A DNA stretch of 64,000 nt from Amborella trichopoda (GCF_000471905.2 NW_006499827.1:2151484-2215483); one strand, 5' to 3'; shown: positions 44,947 through 55,207, numbered from the stretch's first letter. The notes: generated by a model from the sequence alone, not told the origin. Numbers and translations: made by a program.

Positions 44947-45331
44947 GGCTGCGGTTTGTATAGAGCCGTGGCTCAAAACAATCAAAATAGAGCCCACCTT
45001 CAAATAGTATCGAGAAATGTGGTTTCAATACTGAAAATCTTTATAATAACCTTAAAATATATTTTCATATCGAATTATAAAATTTGAAGCTTAAAAAACA
45101 GTATAGATAGAACAGATCTATAAAAATTTTAAAAATTGACGGTCCAAAAATGTGTTGCAAGATGCACTATTTCCAAAACTTGAAATCGATTTTTTTCTCA
45201 TAGCCATGCATCTTGATATCAAGATGATCAATTTGAGGATATCTAAGCATCAAAACAACCTCCTTTAGTGAAATTTTTGAAGTGGGCTCTAATTTGATTA
45301 TTTGGACCCTCGGCTCTATATATAATTTTTC
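44947..45331. mobile_element. MITE-B copy
   Basis: 385 bp: left GGCTGCGGTTTGTATAGAGC, right CGGCTCTATATATAATTTTT. Centre: CATCTTGATATCAAGATGAT, a perfect palindrome of CATCTTGAT/ATCAAGATG. TSD unclear. Confidence 0.85.
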
Positions 45332-45590
45332 TTTTTAATAAAAGCAACCACTTTTTTGGCAATTCAATTGATTTAACCATCTGGTTGATACTTTCCTCAT
45401 TCTTTGAGCATTTTATTGATAATTTCTCTTGATTCTTAGAAGTTTAAAACATTAAAATAAATTGAAGAGAGAGAGAGAGAGAGAGACTTTTAAAGAAAGA
45501 TTCCACCTTTTTGCAACAAACTCGTTAGCTTTCTCAAGAGAAAGAATCAACTATTTTCACTAAGTGCCACTCTTTTAGTATTTCTTCCAT

Positions 45591-48254
45591 AAAGGGGTTA
45601 CATGTCAATGGCATGCATATTTGTGATGCTTCACTTTTCATTTCATTTAATGGGTGGGGCTCATCCCTACTTGAGTGTCAAGTTGAATTGATGTGAACTG
45701 GTTGGTGACATTACTTCATTTTACATTGGCACGGACAGAGTTATAAATGCTTTGAAATATAGTGGCAAAAATTGATTGTGATTCCATGCGTCCCCAATTA
45801 AAACTATTTTTGTTAATTTGATATGGTAACACTAATTGTAGCTAACTAGCTTTATATATATCGATTTTGTTAGAGTACTTATACATATGAATATTTTTTA
45901 AAAATATAGGATTTCTTTAGGGTTTCTTTGGGACTTAAGGTTTTTTTTAATTTTTGGAGTAATTTGGGGATTTTGAGGTTTGGTAAGGGGTAATTTGGGT
46001 ATAAGAAATAATTTCTCACTCTTTAAGTATGGTGATGTGGAGTTTTCTTTCTAGAGGAGGCTCTTAATCAAGGATTCTAATCCTATGCAGATAAGGTTAA
46101 TGGTTTTTATAGAACTCAGGGAACCATAGGTGGAAACCTTTTGGATCCCATAAATAGGTGGACCATAAGAACCGGCTTGGACTGGATAAAAATTGATCAT
46201 TTTGTAAGGTCAAAAGTTAGGAAATATCATGAAAATACCCTTGAGAAGCCTCTCTCAGACGCCATCCAGTTCACTTCTGTTTAAAGCTTTTTTTAGTCAT
46301 TTTTGCCCAATGTTTCTCCTAAATTTTGTGAAGAAATTGTTATGATCATATTCGGATAAAAAACTCCAAAGAGTGAGGGACTTATGATCGTTTTATATAT
46401 TTAGCAACAAGCTTATGAAGAATACCCCATCCACCTTTTGAATTCTTGCAAATTCAGACGTTATTGTCAGTTCTTTGATGATCATCTACTAAAATTTCAT
46501 GACACGTCGTCCTTATGTCATTTGAGTAGTGATTTGGATCGAAAAATCAAAAATTAATGGAGTACTGATCAAATTATTGAGCCTATTTCTTATTTTCAAT
46601 AGTGTTCATTCTTCAGACAATTTCTCTATGATCTGACCCCTGAATTATTCTAGAAACCCCATATATTTTATATTGAAAGGGCGATCAAAGGAGAATTTTC
46701 CTTGCAAAATTTCAAAACGCCTCATAGATTCTGAAATGTGAACCTGAGAGTAGATTGAGGTCCTGGGGACTGCTACAGATAAATCTACTTTTGATCATTT
46801 GAGTTTTCCTTCGATTTACCCATGATCCGAGTTAGGAACCCCCCTCGATATATATCTAGATGGAAAGTTTACGGAGAGGGGAAAAAAATATCCAAATTTG
46901 AGCTCATTTGGCTATGGGAGGTGTGAGATGTGGCCAAGTCTTCGAGAGGAAGGAAACTTGAATATTGCTGGAAATTGGTTCCCATTGCAAGACCATCGTC
47001 ACACTATGTCCTTTCTGTAAACGTTTTGTTGTCCTTTGGTGGTCCGCCAAACATTGCTTTTAAAAAGGCACTTCCCAGCACTGTATTGACTCCAAATTTG
47101 AAATTCAAGCTTCTGACCATCGTGCTTTTCTTCTATAAGAGTTTCAATATATGCGTCAACACATTTCTTGGGGCTCTTTTGTATATTTGGGCCACTTAGG
47201 GGGTGACACCCACTATGAAACCTAAGAAAGAGATTCTAAATGTTATATCTAAGTCATCCGACCTCCAATTGAGTTCAAATTTGAGACTTAAATCTTTTAA
47301 CATAGTTCTTTTCTGTCATAAAAGTTTTGGACCATATGGTCATGAGTGTCATAGGGCTCTATTATAAACCGATTTGGGCCCCTACCCTACTTTCAACATT
47401 GCCAAGCAAGATCTTGAATATCAGCCATCAGATCAGCTTGATTGTTTTAGGGTAACCTCAGGGTACCTCGGATTAAAGCTCACAACCCTCCAAATGCTAT
47501 TTTGAGTAGGTTTGACCGCTCGTTTTAGGCAGTTTGATTGCCAACTTGAGATGGAATTAGCTTTGATTTTAATCATTTTCTCTCATCATTTAGAAGGGAT
47601 GTGAATTTTGGGCCCAATTTGAGACCGTATTTTCATTGATTGTACCCAATTCCAGTGATTCCTGCAGTATTCTAGTGGTTATCGTGCTGAATATTTATTC
47701 GGCTGATCGACCGTATGGATTGCACCCGACAAAGCCACCATTTTGACTTATTTCTTCATGTATTTTATTTGGGGCTAGGAAAGGGTATACACAAGGTCTG
47801 AAGTTTAGGGTTCCACCTCCACGGGGCCATAGTCCGATTCTACGCTCAGTTTTAGCGAGTAACCCTTGACAATTGCATATTTGCATCAAAACACCCCAAG
47901 ACAATTTGTTGTTACATAGGTCACAAGGGAAATCACCATTCCTTTCTAGGTAGAGGTAGATGGTGATGAAAGGAGACTGGGTCCCACCAAACATGTCACA
48001 TTTCAAAACTGCATCGCACTCTGCAACTATTGGTTTGATAATGATAACGTCCATGACCATGTTGTGTATGACATGGATCATAATATGCTGTCTTCATGTT
48101 TATTAAAAACTATGGAACTTTCTAAACTTACGCAAAAATATCTAAATTGTCCCGACAACAGGGTTTTGCCTCACACTTCAAAATTATTCGAGTTATAGCT
48201 TATTTGTTGATATCGTTGCGAAATGAGGTCACACATAGGCTATAATCTTTGACG
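45591..48254. other. Intergenic; diverged direct repeats, possible old LTR DNA
   Basis: No gene recognised. Between 46440 and 47400 several passages recur in diverged form, for example CAAATTTGAAATTCAAGCTT...TGCTTTTCTTCTATAAGAG...GGGGCTCTTTTGTATATTTG (47095-47190) and CAAATTTGAGACTTAAATCT...TTCTTTTCTGTCATAAAAG...AGGGCTCTATTATAAACCG (47276-47383). This composition resembles plant Gypsy LTRs, but no primer site, polypurine tract or protein domain is visible. The 128-codon - strand frame (47695-48081) has no domain. Confidence 0.35.
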
Positions 48255-49845
48255 AAAATATTTTTATAGCGAGAAGATGTAACTCAAAATAAGTATCATT
48301 TGATAAGTTGGGAGAAAGTTTTTACTCCAAAAGAAGAGGATCGACTTGGAGTTGTAAGGTTAAGAATCATCAATAAAGCTCTTATGTCTAAGTGGTAGTG
48401 GAGGAGATAAACAATTGTGGATAAATGTGTTGATTACAGAATATAGGGTGGGAGGAGAATTCTTGTTGATATGAGATGGAAAACGAGGAAAGAACGTTTC
48501 ATTAGTTTGGAAAGGAATCTTACAATGCAAAGAAATCTTTGTTAGGAACTCCAAATGGATGGTGGGTAAAGGTGACAACATACATTCCACAATCAGCAAG
48601 ATTAGCTCTTTGATAACTTGATCTTTTCATAACGGTAAATAGTATATCTGTCAAGATAAATGTAATGACTTCAGTAACAGGTTTGAAAGTCGTATGGAAT
48701 ACATATTCCATGTATAACAAGGTTAGATATGCAGTGACTACTCAACTTACTTTATTGTTGCTGGAATTGAAACAGGTTTTTATCGTAGGTGATCTACATG
48801 ATGAGGTGATATAGAAGCATGAAACTTATGAGATTCTTTTGGTTAGATCCGTTTATATGAAGGTGGTTTGAAGTTCGTAGGGCAAAGATTTGGAAGTGGC
48901 ATTTTCCTTGTAAGGTTTTTGCATTCTTATGGGTGATCAATGTGGGGAAGATTTATGGGTGCTCAAGGTAAAGGTAAAGTGCTCACAGTTGATAACCTGA
49001 TTAAGCGAGCTGGAATTCTGCCAAATGTTGCAAATCTGAAGGTGAATCTTGCTCCCATTTATTTGTGCACTGCCTTTTTAGTTCTCAAGTGATGTATGCC
49101 TTCTTTAACAGAGTTGGAGTTACTGTCGTGCTTCCAGAAGGTGTCGAAGGTATTGTTTCTCACCTTTCTTTTAATTGTATGTCTGGTGTTGGTGGCCTGA
49201 CTTGGGAAGTAATGAGAGGTGCAGTGACATGTGAGCTCTGTAAAGAAACATAGTAGAAGGGTTTTTAAAATCGCATGCTTTGCCTGAGTGCTTAATAATG
49301 TCTCTCTTTCTATTTGGAATTGGCCTAGTGTTACAAAGGAATTCCAAGGTATCTCGCAAGTAGATGGGACACTCAATTTGCATAATCTTATTAAGTTTAA
49401 GGCAATTAAAAGTAGACCGGTTGGTACGTGGGTTCCTCGCATTCAGGGTTCTCTTAAACTAAGCTTTGATGGTAGTTCATTTGGGGAAGTTTTGTTTGGT
49501 TTTCGGGACCCCTAGGAACAGCTACTTCAAATCATGTAGAGATGGCTACGCTGTTGTAAGGATTGAAGATTTTTAAAGCCAGAAATTTAGGATCTTACTC
49601 TGTCATCGAGGGAGATTCAATGAGTGCAACAATTTGCAGCAAGTGCCTTGGTCATTAAAGCCTCTCTGGTGTGAGATTTTTGATATGACTGGAGGATTAG
49701 TGGTTACTTTTCAACATGTTTATAGGGAGGCCAACTCTTGGGCATTCTCTAGCTAGAAGAGGAGTTAGTCTTTCGATTTTGCTGGTTAACTAATTGTAAT
49801 CTTCCTTTGTGATTAATAAAGCTTTTTAACATTGGTCAAAAAAAA
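48255..49845 (+). pseudogene. LINE A: L1-clade retrotransposon 3' part, broken
   Basis: Translated pieces in several frames: reverse-transcriptase thumb region near 48285-48410 (KYHLISWEKVFTPKEEDRLG, then RLRIINKALMSKW), RNSKWMVGKGDN near 48538, zinc-binding RT-associated region 48890-49110 (CKSEGESCSHLFVHCLFSS), linker with LTWEVMRGAVTCELCKE, then an RNase H-like part 49430-49790 (GSLKLSFDGSSF; SYSVIEGDS; HVYREANSWA). Many stops and frameshifts. AATAAA at 49815 and an A8 run at 49838-49845 mark the 3' end. Known: this domain order is typical of plant L1-like elements. The 5' half and catalytic centre are absent. Confidence 0.8.
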
Positions 49846-50046
49846 TGAGGGGAAGATTTTAACTATAAACCAATTGAGGAAAAAGAGAAAAGTGCTTGTA
49901 AATATATGCATGCTTTGTAAGTGCAATGGGGAGGACGGTAATCATCTTTTCCAGAATTTCATTTCACAATTTATTTGGCACTCGGTTCTAAACAAGATGG
50001 GAGTTTCCATTAGTCTACCCGCAAGACACTCCAATGCTATGAATCA
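49846..50046 (+). pseudogene. LINE B: zinc-binding fragment, left part
   Basis: Frame starting near 49851: GKILTINQLRKKRKVLVNIC, then MLCKCNGEDGNHLF and FIWHSVLNKMGVSI, the RT-associated zinc-binding region of an L1-type LINE (Cys-x2-Cys then His). It begins immediately after the A-run of LINE A and stops where LTR sequence starts at 50047; its continuation lies at 56960. Confidence 0.75.
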
Positions 50047-50159
50047 ATTAGAGTATGTATATCTATATTTGCAATTGCAGTCTTGTATCTTTACAAATAT
50101 ATATAACACATGAATAATGAAGTACATATTTACAAAATATATTTGAAATATTTGCAACA

Positions 50160-50460
50160 TTTATATATCCTTGAAGAAGCGTTTGCAAGATTTGCTTTCA
50201 AAACAATAGGTGCAATTGCGGTCTTTTAATGCAAAGATTTTATGGAGAACCTTTCGCAAGATTTGCTTGTAAAAAGAAATTTATGGAGAAGCTTTTGCAA
50301 GATTTGCTTGCAAAAAACATTTCGATGGAGATTTGCTCGTAAAAAAAAATTTCTGACGGAGATTTGTTCGCAAAAGTTAGGTACGAGCAGCTTTGAATTG
50401 CTTTCAAGGAGATTTGCTTTAAAATTTTGAAGGTGATTTGCATGCAAAAACATGCACCAG
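50160..50460 (-). repeat. Internal region of LTR element with about 7 GATTTGCTTGCAAAA repeats
   Basis: Imperfect units of 25-40 bp sharing GATTTGCTTGCAAAA. The reverse complement of the right part matches 56276-56420, directly after the primer site of another copy, so this is the leader of the LTR element in reverse orientation. Confidence 0.75.
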
Positions 50461-50958
50461 CTTTGAATACCGTGAAGAAATTTTGTATATGACTGAGAGC
50501 TACTTGACGAGGGATGAAGAGAAATTTGGACGAGGAAGAGCGATCGACGAGACGAGAAATTTTGGATGAGCTTTGTGTAGGGATCAAAGGCCTGGCAGGA
50601 GGATGAGAGAATTCTGCCTACAAAGCAAAAAAAAGGTGGAGGTATTGACTATTGAGAGAGAAATATAGGTTTGAACTGTAGTGTGAGAGAGAAAGGTGCT
50701 GAAATTTTTTTTTTTTTTTTAAGCAATAGAAAGGTTGAGACTTTGGAAGCAATAAAGGGCTTTGCTTGCAAAGCTTGTGAAAAAGCCCAACTGACGGATG
50801 AGAAAGATTAGGGGAATTTTTATTTTTTTTAGACGAATCTTGGGTCTATGAGGAACAGGGGGAATTTTTAAAGAAAGACTGATTTTTTTTAGAGAGAGAA
50901 TGTAACTTACTTGAACAAAAGAGACATACGAAAGCATTGAGTAAATGATCTGATACCA
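50461..50958 (-). mobile_element. Leader/internal DNA of LTR element, reverse orientation
   Basis: Contains the primer-site complement TGATACCA at 50951-50958 at its right end, and poly-T and AT-rich sequence. No protein domain. The - strand frames at 50226-50587 and 50719-51030 are not recognisable. Confidence 0.5.
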
Positions 50959-51257
50959 TGTTAAGAAACACATGTTAAGAATTGTATTTCTGTATATTTG
51001 GGCCTTAGGCTTCATGGAAGATTTTCTCAAAATACTGAGAGGACTCTCTCTTTATTTATTTTATTCATAAAGAACATACAAGACTTGTATAAATATACAT
51101 CTAGTAACAATTAAAGATAAATACCAACGGTTATGCATAACTACTAACTAATCTTATCATAATTAAGAGACACCTAAGAGATATATATCCATACCTATAT
51201 ATATCTCATTAGGTATTCATAATGGTGTATATCAATATAGATATACATACTCTAATA
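50959..51257 (-). mobile_element. LTR copy 1 (reverse)
   Basis: 299 bp. On the - strand it starts TATTAGAGTATGTATATC and ends TTTCTTAACATGTGTTTCTT plus AACA just before TGGTATCA. Internal words TTGTTACT, TATCTTTAATTG, GGCCCAAATATACAG match the others. Confidence 0.85.
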
Positions 51258-51279
51258 TAAACTTGACCTTATGAATACA

Positions 51280-51530
51280 TATTGGAGTATGTATATCTAT
51301 ATTGATATACATTATTATAAATACATATTGAGATCCATTATAGGTAGACATCATTAGGTGTCTTTTGATTATGATAAGATTAGTTAGTAGTTATCCATAA
51401 CCGTTAGTATTTATCTTTAATTGTTACTCACTGTATATTTATACGGGTCTTGTATATTCTTGATCAATAATAAAGAGAGAGTTCCATGGGGGCCTAAGGC
51501 CCAAATATATAGAAATACAGTTTCTTAACA
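51280..51530 (+). mobile_element. LTR copy 2
   Basis: 251 bp from TATTGGAGTATGTATATC to CAGTTTCTTAACA. It lacks the CTCTCAGCATTCTCAGA segment of copy 3 and has no primer site after it (GCCTTGAGG instead). It lies 22 bp from copy 1 in the opposite orientation. Confidence 0.85.
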
Positions 51531-51980
51531 GCCTTGAGGTGAGAGCTCTTTCTCTCTCTATCTCTGGTTTTTATGTTAATTCTTATCATTCAATATTATA
51601 TATTTGTTTCACCAAAGGAAGAATTAGTTTTTCCTTGTTTCTTTGGTTACAGAATTTTCCCTTGTTTATTGGGTTAGTGAATTTGCGTAGTTATTTAATC
51701 AGCAAAGAAATCATATGAATTCCTTTTGAATTTTTTTTCTGTGATCAATCTGTGGTGATTCAGTCTACAACAACCAAATAATATGGTTTTATGTTTTATT
51801 TCTGCTCGGGTTGTTATTTTTGCGCACCTCAAACAATAAAAACAGATATGTGTTGATTATGTTCGTTTTTCTTCTTTTTTTTTCCTTATGTTTTCTCTTC
51901 TTCGTCAGATCCAAGTAATGCTCAATTCATTAGCTATGATTTTGTTTTTGTAGTATAACAAAGAAAATATCTATTTCGAT
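51531..51980. other. Sequence between LTR copy 2 and the hAT element
   Basis: Pyrimidine-rich start (CTCTTTCTCTCTCTATCTC) then AT-rich DNA; no domain. The last eight bases, atttcgat (51973-51980), are the left hAT TSD. Confidence 0.5.
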
Positions 51981-52321
51981 TAGTGATTCAAAAAGCAGAC
52001 CGCCCAGTGCTTAGGCGGCGCCTAGACAATCCGAAAGGCCTTGGCGCATCGCCCAGGCCTAGGCGGTCAATCTGGGCAGTCGATGCCCAGAGGCGAAATT
52101 TCTTTTTCATTTTTTTTCTTTGATTTTTTTAAAAGATGTAAAGGTTAGAATGAGGGGTTTTAGGTTCATTTGAAATCTAAACCCACAAAACCTCTTTTAG
52201 AGAGAAAGAAACCTCCGAAAAACTATATTTCATTTGATCGAAGTGTTTATCAAAGTTTGGAGTTCGAGCAATCAAAATAAGTGCAAAACTTTATTTTTTA
52301 GATTGCTTGTTTTATTTTGAA

Positions 52322-53168
52322 ATGTCTTCTTCAGGAGTTAGTTGGAGTAGAGATCCTGGTTGGAAATATGGATACAACCCAAATCCAAATGACAAAAATT
52401 GTGTTAGATGTAATTTTTGTGAAAAAGATACAAAATGATGTATAAACTGGTTTAAGAAACATCTTGTCGGTATTAAGTGGGATGTTACCCCTTGTAAAAA
52501 TGTTTCTAAAGTTATCAAAGAGGAGATTAAGCAATATATAAGTTATGTAAAACAAAAACAAGAGAAAAATCCTTATCATAAATATATTTATGCTACTTGT
52601 AGAAGAAGTGATCAGGGTGGAAGTATGAGGGCAACCCAAAACCAAATGATAAAAATTGTATAAGGTGTAATTTTTGTGAAAAATATACCAATGGGGGTAT
52701 TAGCCGATTCAAAAAACATATTGCTAGTGTTAGAGGTAATGTTACTTCTTGTACAAAGGTTCCTAAAGCAATTCGGGATGAAATTAGAAATCTTTTGAAT
52801 TTAGAAGAACCAGAAAATGATGAAAATAAGCCTTGCTCTATGAAGTATCTTATCCAGGTTCTTCTAGAAGTGGTGATCCAGGTTGGAAGTATGGTTATAA
52901 CCCAAATCCAAATGATAAAAATCGTATTAAATGTAATTATTGTGGAAATGATACTAATGGGGGCATTTACTTGTTTAAAAAGCACCTTGCTGATATTCAG
53001 GGGGATGTTGCCCCGTGTAAAAATGTTCATGAGGCTACAAAGGAGGAAATTATACAATATTTGAGTTCTGAGAAGCACAAAAAAAATAGTAGAGTAGCCA
53101 AGACTCCTAGGGCCTCATCTGCACAGACTGCACATACTAGTAAGAGGAAGGTAAAAGAAGATCAGTAG
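52322..53168 (+). pseudogene. Broken gene for three tandem BED zinc fingers (hAT transposase N-terminus)
   Basis: ATG at 52322 opens MSSSGVSWSRDPGWKYGYNP. Finger 1 has CNFC, then WFKKHLVGIKWDVTPC. Finger 2 (from about 52620) has CNFCEKYTNGGISRFKKHI. Finger 3 (from 52860) has CNYCGNDTNGGIYLFKKHL and GDVAPC. Each shows the Cys-x2-Cys then His/Cys arrangement of BED fingers. Finger 1 carries an in-frame TGA at 52436-52438, where the family has a Gly codon; frameshifts occur at the finger 1/2 and 2/3 junctions. The last part is rich in Lys/Ser (TSKRKVKEDQ) and stops at 53166. Known: BED fingers bind DNA at the N-terminus of hAT transposases. Not functional as it stands. Confidence 0.82.
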
Positions 53169-53230
53169 GAAAAGGCAGATTCAACAAAAACAGTGGAGGA
53201 CGAGCGTTGTATTGAAGAGGGAGATGACTA

Positions 53231-53320
53231 GATGATGATTGCCTCGACTCTGATGCATATGATGAGGCTTGCCCTATTGATAGTCCTTCTGATGATGATG
53301 ATGATAATGATGATGACTGA
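53231..53320 (+). pseudogene. Acidic C-terminal tail of a hAT transposase
   Basis: Open frame DDDCLDSDAYDEACPIDSPS, then DDDDDNDDD and TGA (53318-53320). Asp-rich tails of this type end many plant hAT transposases. Its position only 63 bp after the BED part indicates loss of the whole middle of the gene. Inference from composition and context only. Confidence 0.55.
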
Positions 53321-53638
53321 AGACTCTTGCCTCTTGGTGTTGAGTATTGAGTTTTGACTTTTGTATCCTAAACTGTATATTTTCTAAATTGTTGTATATT
53401 TCTGTTGTATTGAATGTTGACTTTTGTATCCTACACTTGTATCATTTTACAGTTTACTGTTTTAACAATATAGATTATCAAAATTCTCTTCTCAACTTCT
53501 ATCCTCTTCTCTTTTTTTTTCAACTTGGAATATGGTATATTTTTTTCAATTGGGCGGCATCCGCCAAGGCGCTAGGCGGCCTGAACCCCCCAAGCCGTCT
53601 AAAACCCACCTAGCACTTTTTGATACACTAATTTCGAT

Positions 53639-53878
53639 AAAATTAGTCACAAATTTAGATTTTTCCATTGTTGTTATGCATTTTTACTGATCTAAAATAT
53701 TACTTACTCTCTGGTTTCACCAACGAAATTTCCTCTGATTTTCACATTGACAAACCCAATTCCATAGCTGACTGATTGTTCTCGGACGTAGAATCACTGT
53801 TGTGGAATTTCTTTGTGAGGAGAGACAAAATCTAGACAAGCACCCTTCGAATAGATTCATTTTTTACGAGGTACTATA
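53639..53878. other. Sequence between hAT element and C2 pseudogene
   Basis: AT-rich leader-like DNA without a domain; may be the former 5' UTR of the C2 gene. Confidence 0.35.
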
Positions 53879-54310
53879 ATGAAGGTTTTCGAGGTGACCC
53901 TTATTTCGGCGCAGAAACTTCAACCACAAAGATCTATCGAGGTAAAAATCTACGGAGTACTCTGGATCGCCCCACAAGAGAAGCACCAACAAATAAAGTA
54001 AAAGTCGAAGGTCGTCAAAGCTAGTGGTGGTACAGATCCAGTGTGGAAAGAAAAGTTCATCTTCAATGTGAATGGCAGCTTCCTCTTCAACAAAACCTCC
54101 AAAGAAAAAGAAAATGCATCATCAGTTATAGTCAAGATTTACCAGAAGCGTGGTCTCCTCCTATCAGATAAGCTTCTTGGCTCAATGCGAATTCATCTAA
54201 GCAACTTGGTTGGATACAATGATTGGGGGCTTTATGTCGATGCTTCTCACGCATCTTTCGGGTCGAATTCAGGGCGATGGGAATCTGAGCGCCACCTTTT
54301 GGATTTGTGA
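53879..54310 (+). pseudogene. C2-domain protein gene, one premature stop
   Basis: From the ATG at 53879 the frame reads MKVFEVTLISAQKLQPQR, IEVKIYGVLWIAPQEK, then TAA at 53999-54001, and continues in the same frame KSKVVKASGGTDPVWKEKFI, NVNGSFLF, SSVIVKIYQKRG, LSDKLLGSMRIHLSNLVG, to TGA at 54308. Known: the xxVTLISAQxL start, GGTDPVWxExFxF and LxGSxxIxLS words are the strands of a plant C2 domain, as in SRC2/BAP-type small proteins (Ca2+ and phospholipid binding). The whole 144-codon unit is intronless. An A-rich run (54591-54606) lies downstream. It sits between LTR copies 2 and 3, suggesting capture or retroposition; inference. Confidence 0.72.
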
Positions 54311-54906
54311 TTCCATCTTGCTCTCAAATTCTAAGTTAGTGGAGAGACATGTTAAGAAGGATGGGCTATTGGAGAAGAATGAGAAATAGAAGGGCATGAG
54401 GAGGATGGGTTAAAACAGATAGAAGAGAAAAAGAGGAGAAAGTCTTGTAATGGAGTTGTATGTTTTCTTTTTCTTTGTAAAACAAATTTATCTATACCAA
54501 TTTTTAGGTTATATAATACACTTACGTTCGTCTATGTTATTGACCTATTTGGCTATGTGGATGAGAACAATATGATATGAACTATTTTCTTAAAAAAAAG
54601 AAAAAACTTCTTCAAGGTGCTTTGCATCAAAAGTCATTTTCCTTTAAAAGGTGTTGACGTCAAGCAAAGATCAATGTCATGCACATGAAGACTTTTCCAC
54701 TGCTTCTACTGGTCATGCCATCCGCGTGAAGACTTTTCCACCGCTGTCATGTATCACGCCATGCATGTGAAGACTTTTCCACGTGTAGACTTTTCCACAC
54801 TACTGCCATGCACATGAAGGCTTAAAGATCCAACTTGTTCGTTCATGCAACTTATTGTTCAAACTCCAGCTGCTTCATGTAAAAGCATCTTAAGTTTGAG
54901 GGGGAG
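54311..54906 (+). other. C2 downstream DNA and LTR-element 3' internal region
   Basis: 54311-54606 may be the 3' UTR of the C2 gene. 54607-54906 is LTR-element sequence, with four to five copies of a GTGAAGACTTTTCCAC unit and CATGCACATGAAG-like words, ending with a polypurine tract (GAGGGGGAG) at 54898-54906. Matching parts lie at 55330-55500 and 56440-56700. Confidence 0.6.
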
Positions 54907-55207
54907 TATTAGAGTATGTATATCTATATTGATATACATCACTATGAATACATAATGAGATATGTATATTTATGGAGATATATCTCTTAAGCGTCTCTTG
55001 ATTATGATAAGCTTAGTGAGTAGTTATCTATAACCATTGGTATTTATCTTTAATTGTTACTGGCCATATATTTATACGGGTCTTGTATATTCTTTATGAA
55101 TAAAATCAATAAAGAGAGAGTTCTCTCAGCATTCTCAGATAATCTTCCATGGGGGCCTAAGGCCCAAATATACAAATATACAATTTCTTAACATGTGTTT
55201 CTTAATA
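54907..55207 (+). mobile_element. LTR copy 3
   Basis: 301 bp, TATTAGAGTATGTATATC to TTTCTTAATA, preceded by a polypurine tract and followed by TGGTATCAAAG (55208-55218), so it could act as 3' LTR of one element and 5' LTR of another. Confidence 0.88.

Larger units (their letters stand above)
44655..45590. repeat. Tandem segmental duplication flanking a MITE-B
   Basis: 44655-44946 and 45340-45590 are the same segment: AAAGCAACCACT, AATTCAATTGATT, TTATTGATAATTT, AACATTAAAATAAATTGAAG, a GA tract, CCACCTTTTTGCAACAAACT, AAGTGCCACTCTTTTAGTAT. The MITE-B at 44947-45331 lies exactly between. Confidence 0.8.
51981..53630 (+). mobile_element. hAT element, internal deletion, perfect 8-bp TSD
   Basis: 1650 bp flanked by atttcgat at 51973-51980 and 53631-53638, identical. 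Ends TAGTGATTCAAAAAGC and CTTTTTGATACACTA are inverted complements. Subterminal parts on both sides are packed with GGCGG/CCGCC/GCCTAGGCGG words (52002-52090; 53555-53610), as transposase-binding repeats of hAT elements often are. Inside are three BED fingers (52322-53168) and an acidic tail (53231-53320), but no catalytic core or dimerisation domain. Confidence 0.88.

Noticed and set aside
47695-48081. 128-codon - strand frame
   Set aside because: No domain; lies next to LINE sequence on the opposite strand.
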